Part shown: one piece after another, positions 15,576 through 19,176 of the stretch | How the letters are laid out: each line of letters begins with the position of its first letter | How positions within the stretch are numbered: position 1 is the first letter of the stretch | Source of the DNA: an uncultured Eubacteriales bacterium | Lineage (GTDB): Bacteria; Bacillota; Clostridia; Oscillospirales; Oscillospiraceae | Assembly (NCBI GenBank): GCA_900548615.1 | Contig: URKW01000032.1 | Span: 1 to 19,176, forward strand | Reading direction: 5' to 3' | DNA length: 19,176 bases | Translations under genes and position numbers: made by a program | The notes under the pieces: generated by a model | Told to the model about the DNA's origin: nothing | What the model saw: only the letters and a program-made list of their open reading frames with translations | The model's database searches: none

Positions 15576-16733
15576 ATGAACCAGAAAGAATTGAACGAGA
15601 TCCGCCGCCGCTTCAAGCTGGACAAAAACGCCATCAGCAAGATCTACGGCTGCTATGTGAACAGCAACAGGGAGATCATCTCCTACATTGATGCTTCGCT
15701 GGGCTTAATGTCTCAGGAGGAGCAGGAGATGTATCTGGGGCTTCTGAAAAAGGCACTGTCCGGCACACTGGGCCGAAACCTGATCGACATTGAATTCTCC
15801 ACCGCGCAGGTGTCCAACAGCGACGAGCACCGTCTGCTGCAAACCATCCGCCAGACGGGCCTACAGGACCCCAATTCCCGGCAGGAGCTGTGCCGCCGCA
15901 TCATCGACGCCATGGACATGGGCGAGACCAACTATCTCATTCTGCTGGCCGCCGACACCTACGACGTGCCCTATCGTGGCCGGGACGACGAGATGATGGA
16001 CGACGCCTCCGACACGGTGTACCGCTATTTCGTGTGCAGCATCTGCCCGGTGAAAGCGCCCACGCTGGAGCTGAAATACAGCAACGAGGACAGCGGCTTC
16101 CACAGCGCCTCCACCGGACACATCGCCCTGTCGCCGGAGCTTGGCTTCCTGTTTCCGGCCTTTGACGACCGGTCGGCCAACATTTATAACGCCCTCTTTT
16201 ACAGCAAAAATACCGCCCAGATCCATCAGGAGGTCATTGACGCGGTGTTCCGTATCGACCAGCCGCCCATGTCCGCCGAGGAGCAGAAGAACATATTCAG
16301 CACCACGCTGGGCGACACGCTGCAAAAGGACTGCCGTTACGACGTGGTGCAGTCCGTTCACGAGCAGCTGCGGGGCCGCATCGAGGAGCACAAGGAGAGC
16401 AAGGATCCCCAGCCGCTCACCCTGTCCGTCCGTGAGGTGGGCGACGTGCTGACCAACAGCGGCGTGCCCGCCGAGAAGGTGGAGGCCTTCCAGCAGGAGT
16501 GCCGCAAACAGTACGGCGAGGACGCGGCGCTGAACCCGAAGAACATCATTGAAAGCGGCAAATTCCAAATCACCACACCTGAGGTGAAGATCGCCGTGGC
16601 CCCGGAGTACAGCTATATGATCGAGGCCCGGGTCATCGATGGGCGAAGGTACATCCTGATCCCCGCCGACGACGGCGTGGAGATCAACGGCATCGGCGTA
16701 AATATTCCCAATCCGCAAAGTGAAGAAGCATAA
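15576..16733 (+). CDS. DUF4317 family protein
   Basis: 385 residues. The N-terminus MNQKELNEIRRRFKLDKNAI, then ISKIYGCYVN and SGTLGRNLIDIEF, matches the Firmicute family DUF4317 as I know it; its function is not established. There is no signal peptide or membrane helix, so it is probably cytoplasmic. A charged middle part (about residues 255-330, rich in Glu, Lys and Gln) may be helical. AAGAGG lies 7 bases before the ATG. It starts 12 bases after the acetyltransferase stop and is closed by a strong terminator, so it is the last gene of the four-gene unit. Confidence 0.82.
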   Translation: MNQKELNEIRRRFKLDKNAISKIYGCYVNSNREIISYIDASLGLMSQEEQEMYLGLLKKALSGTLGRNLIDIEFSTAQVSNSDEHRLLQTIRQTGLQDPNSRQELCRRIIDAMDMGETNYLILLAADTYDVPYRGRDDEMMDDASDTVYRYFVCSICPVKAPTLELKYSNEDSGFHSASTGHIALSPELGFLFPAFDDRSANIYNALFYSKNTAQIHQEVIDAVFRIDQPPMSAEEQKNIFSTTLGDTLQKDCRYDVVQSVHEQLRGRIEEHKESKDPQPLTLSVREVGDVLTNSGVPAEKVEAFQQECRKQYGEDAALNPKNIIESGKFQITTPEVKIAVAPEYSYMIEARVIDGRRYILIPADDGVEINGIGVNIPNPQSEEA

Positions 16734-16734
16734 G

Positions 16735-16770
16735 AAAGCCCCACGGAGTCACCTCCGTGGGGCTTTTCTT
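16735..16770. terminator. Strong bidirectional intrinsic terminator
   Basis: AAAGCCCCACGGAG (16735-16748) pairs exactly with CTCCGTGGGGCTTT (16753-16766), with a four-base loop, and TTTTCTT follows on the plus strand. On the minus strand the stem also ends in CTTTCTT. It serves the DUF4317 operon and the convergent histidine-kinase operon. Confidence 0.92.
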
Positions 16771-16780
16771 ATGCAGAGTG

Positions 16781-17671
16781 TCATTGGGGAAACGCCACGC
16801 GGATGGTCAGCCGTCCGCCGCTGTACGCCGCGTCGATGCTGCCGCCCATCTTCTCCGTCAGCAGTCTGGCGATGGACAGACCCAGACCGGTGGAGCCGCT
16901 GGCCGTCTCCACGGTGAAGAAGCGGTCAAAAAGGCGCTCCGCCTGTACCCGGTTCAGGCTCCGGGCGCTGTTCGTAAAGGTCACGGCGCCATCCGGCATC
17001 AGCCTGACGACCAAGTCTCCATCGGAATACTTGGCGGCGTTGCTGAGAATGTTGTCAAAGATCCGCCGCAGCGCGGCGGCGTCCAGCTCCCGCACAACAG
17101 CCGTCTCCGCCAGCTGGATCTCCGGCGTGATACCGCGGGCGGACAGCGCGCTGTAAAAACCTGCCAGACTCTGCTCCAGAACGTGGTTCAGGCAGACCGG
17201 TTCCCGGTTCAGTTCGTCTGTGGCGGCGGTGACGACGGAGTAGCGGAACAGCTCCTCCGTCATCGTGCGCATGGCGTCCGTCCGCTCCCGGATGACCGCC
17301 AGATACCGCTTGCCCCGCGGAGAGTGGGGCTCCTGCTCCAGCAGATCCAGATACCCGCAGATGGCCGTCAGCGGTGTGCGCAGGTCGTGGGAGACGTTGG
17401 TCACCGCCGCCTTCAGCGCATTGTCGCCGTTTTGCAGCCGCAGGCGCTCCTTCCGGAGCATGCGGAGCTGCCGGTTGATCCGGGCTGCCATGGCCATGGC
17501 AGCCCGGTCGCCGGTGGAGAGGGAGATCAGGGTGTTGGTGTCGGTTTGCAGCTTTTCCTCCAGCTCCTCTGCCACCTCCCGGAGGGATCGGTGCAGCGCC
17601 GTCAGGCGCAGCAGCAGAACCAGCGTGCAGAGCGCCAACAGGCCAGTCAGTACCATCCACCAGATCTCCAT
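16781..17671 (-). CDS. Sensor histidine kinase
   Basis: 296 residues. One N-terminal membrane helix (about 4-24) is followed by a short coiled linker, with no extracellular sensor domain. Phosphorylation site His95 lies in VSHDLRTPLTAICGY. The ATP-binding domain has an N-box FDNILSNAAKYS (205-216) and a G-box GSTGLGLSIARLL (259-271). AAGGAG lies 7 bases before the ATG and overlaps the restored stop codon of the permease gene. Such small kinases work with an ABC transporter that detects or exports antimicrobial peptides; here the adjacent ATPase and permease fit that plan. The partner response regulator is not in the window. Confidence 0.92.
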   Translation of the reverse strand: MEIWWMVLTGLLALCTLVLLLRLTALHRSLREVAEELEEKLQTDTNTLISLSTGDRAAMAMAARINRQLRMLRKERLRLQNGDNALKAAVTNVSHDLRTPLTAICGYLDLLEQEPHSPRGKRYLAVIRERTDAMRTMTEELFRYSVVTAATDELNREPVCLNHVLEQSLAGFYSALSARGITPEIQLAETAVVRELDAAALRRIFDNILSNAAKYSDGDLVVRLMPDGAVTFTNSARSLNRVQAERLFDRFFTVETASGSTGLGLSIARLLTEKMGGSIDAAYSGGRLTIRVAFPQ

Positions 17672-17681
17672 ACCATACTCC

Positions 17682-18496
17682 TTACTTCAAATCCTTGCGT
17701 TTGAAAATGGCCATACCCACAGCACCGGACAGCAGCACGATGCCCACAGAGGCGCACAGGGAAACCGCCGGATGCGCCAGCTCCTGATTGGCCAGCAGGA
17801 TCGCCTGCCCGGTGGCAGTGCGTCCACGATAAACTGATACACCGTCCGCAGCGCACCGGAGACATAATTGGGGTTGGGCTCCGACTCCCCTACCTCAAAG
17901 CCGTTGGCCGTCATGACGGCGGCAGAGGCCATCTCCGGCTCGCACAGCGCGTTATAGAAGACGCTGCCCACCACGATCAGGCCGAACATCAGCAAAATCG
18001 CAGCCACAGCGGACACGGCGCGGTTGGGGATCAGCAGGCACAGCAGCGTCAGGAGGGCGGCCAGCGCCGCCGTCAGCAGAAGGATCGTCACGGCATTCAA
18101 CAGCAGAGCCTCTGCCGGTGCGGCAAACCAGCCGAATTTGACCACGCCGATCACAGCGCTGGCCATCCATGCCAGCAGAATGGCGAAGCAGCCCGCTATG
18201 CTGACGAGCAGATAGGCGGCATAGACCGTCCCGCGGGAATGGCCGGCGATCAGCTTATTGCGCAGCGTCCCGTCCTGATACTCCACCCCCAGAAACAGGC
18301 TGATAAAGGCCGCATGCAGGATCGGCAGGAACGGGAACACCTGCAAAAAGATAACATCCAGCGTATTCATACTCTCATTATCGGCGCCGATCCGCAGCAG
18401 AAATACCGTAGAAAGAGCAAAGGCCGCCGCCATACACAGCCACAACGCACGGCTGCGGCGCAGGCGGTAGAAGTGGGCCCGAAGCAGCTTACACAT
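17682..18496 (-). CDS. ABC-2 type permease, frameshifted near the 3' end
   Basis: About 270 residues with six or so hydrophobic segments; the N-terminus MCKLLRAHFYRLRRSRALW is that of bacitracin/lantibiotic-type export permeases. The ATG at 18496 overlaps the ATPase stop (ATGTGTAA) and has GGAGGTGA upstream. As read, the frame shifts after VYQFIVDALP and ends at 17687 in a Cys/Trp/Arg-rich tail unlike a membrane protein. One extra C near 17813-17816 would restore TGQAILLANQELAHPAVSL, a last membrane helix, and the end FKRKDLK at 17682, only 10 bases before the kinase. This is either a sequencing/assembly error in a C run or a recent inactivating deletion. The feature end given is that of the restored frame. 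Confidence 0.85.
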
Positions 18497-19176
18497 GGCG
18501 CTCACCTCCCACCAGCTCCATATAGAAGCTTTCCAGACTTTCGTCGTGCTCCTTTACGCTGTAGACCGTGCAGCCTTCGCGGCCCAGCGCTTCCACCAGC
18601 GCGGTGATCTGCACCTCGCCGTAGATATCCGCCTGAGAATCGTCCACGATGCTGTAGGCGGCTCCCATGGCATCCAGCACCCGCGCCAATGCGCCTGTGC
18701 TGCTGACCGACGCCCGGATGCATTTGCGGCAGCGACTCTCCAGCTCCTGGGCGCTGATCTCCTTTATCATGCATCCGCCGTCAATGAAGCCGTAATGGGT
18801 GGCAAGGCGGGAAAGCTCGTCCAGAATGTGGCTGGAGATCAGCACCGTGATACCGTGCTCCCGGTTGAGCTTCAGGATCAGCTCCCGTATTTCGATGATG
18901 CCCTGGGGGTCAAGGCCGTTGACCGGCTCGTCCAGCACCAGAAGATCCGGATTTCCCGCCAGCGCCACGGCGATCCCCAGCCGCTGGCGCATACCCAGCG
19001 AAAAATGCTTCACCTTCTTTTTTCCGGTGTCCTCCAGCCCCACCAGCCGCAGCAGCTCCGGAATGCCCTCAGTGGAGGGCATTCCCAGCACAAGATACTG
19101 CTGGCGGAGGTTTTCCTCCGCCGTCATATCCGTGTAGACGGAGGGCGTTTCCACCACGGCGCCCATTCTGCGGCGG
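18489..19176 (-). CDS. ABC exporter ATPase (BcrA/lantibiotic-immunity type), 5' truncated by window
   Basis: About 229 residues are visible; the frame stays open to the window edge (RRRMGAVVETPS), so Walker A and the true start lie beyond 19176. Visible: the family segment GAVVETPSVYTDMTAEENL, signature FSLGMRQRLGIA, Walker B LLVLDEPVNGLDPQG and H-loop ISSHILDELS, then the C-terminal domain of BcrA/NatA-type ATPases. It powers the adjacent permease, probably for antimicrobial-peptide resistance or export (inference from family and the neighbouring kinase). The stop overlaps the permease start by 8 bases. Confidence 0.9.
   Translation of the reverse strand, partial: RRRMGAVVETPSVYTDMTAEENLRQQYLVLGMPSTEGIPELLRLVGLEDTGKKKVKHFSLGMRQRLGIAVALAGNPDLLVLDEPVNGLDPQGIIEIRELILKLNREHGITVLISSHILDELSRLATHYGFIDGGCMIKEISAQELESRCRKCIRASVSSTGALARVLDAMGAAYSIVDDSQADIYGEVQITALVEALGREGCTVYSVKEHDESLESFYMELVGGERHV

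Overview
The window is about 60% G+C. From about base 1,900 onward it looks like a gut Firmicute of the Oscillospiraceae/Clostridia type: AAGGAGG ribosome sites, GTG/CTG/GAG-rich codon use, lipoprotein signal peptides, a DUF4317 gene and abundant intergenic palindromes. Bases 1 to about 1,870 use codons differently (GAA-rich, mixed Leu and Val codons). They may derive from another genome, either by assembly chimerism or by recombination; the switch falls inside oppF, at the ABC signature motif. The organism assignment is inference from gene content only.

Layout. Bases 1-1518 hold the 3' end of asd (+) and a convergent phosphonoacetate hydrolase gene (-). Bases 1553-5440 (-) hold a peptide/nickel-type ABC importer with binding lipoprotein, OppD-like and OppF-like ATPases. 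It has no permease genes; a ~444 bp palindromic element with imperfect terminal inverted repeats lies where they would be expected. Bases 5627-11068 (-) hold an arginine unit, argG-argH-amino-acid binding lipoprotein-amino-acid permease-argF. It is driven by a promoter with perfect -35 and -10 hexamers and ends in a hairpin terminator. The enzymes cover ornithine -> citrulline -> argininosuccinate -> arginine, and the importer (lacking a local ATPase) probably brings in arginine or a related amino acid. Translational coupling of argH to the binding protein ties uptake to synthesis.

Bases 11353-12564 (+) hold a DinB-type polymerase, divergent from argG. A small tyrosine phosphatase (-) follows. 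Divergent from it is a compact four-gene unit (+, 13230-16733): a small Cys/His-rich protein, a flavodoxin/ferredoxin fusion, an Eis-like acetyltransferase and a DUF4317 protein, closed by a strong terminator. The right end (-) carries an ABC ATPase (cut by the window edge), an ABC-2 type permease with a probable one-base deletion near its 3' end, and a sensor histidine kinase. This resembles the antimicrobial-peptide/lantibiotic-type ABC plus two-component loci; its response regulator would lie beyond the right edge.

No rRNA, tRNA, CRISPR array, transposase or phage gene was seen. The most unusual points are the composition break inside oppF, the two importers with missing parts, the terminal-inverted-repeat element, and the uncharacterised redox/acetyltransferase operon.
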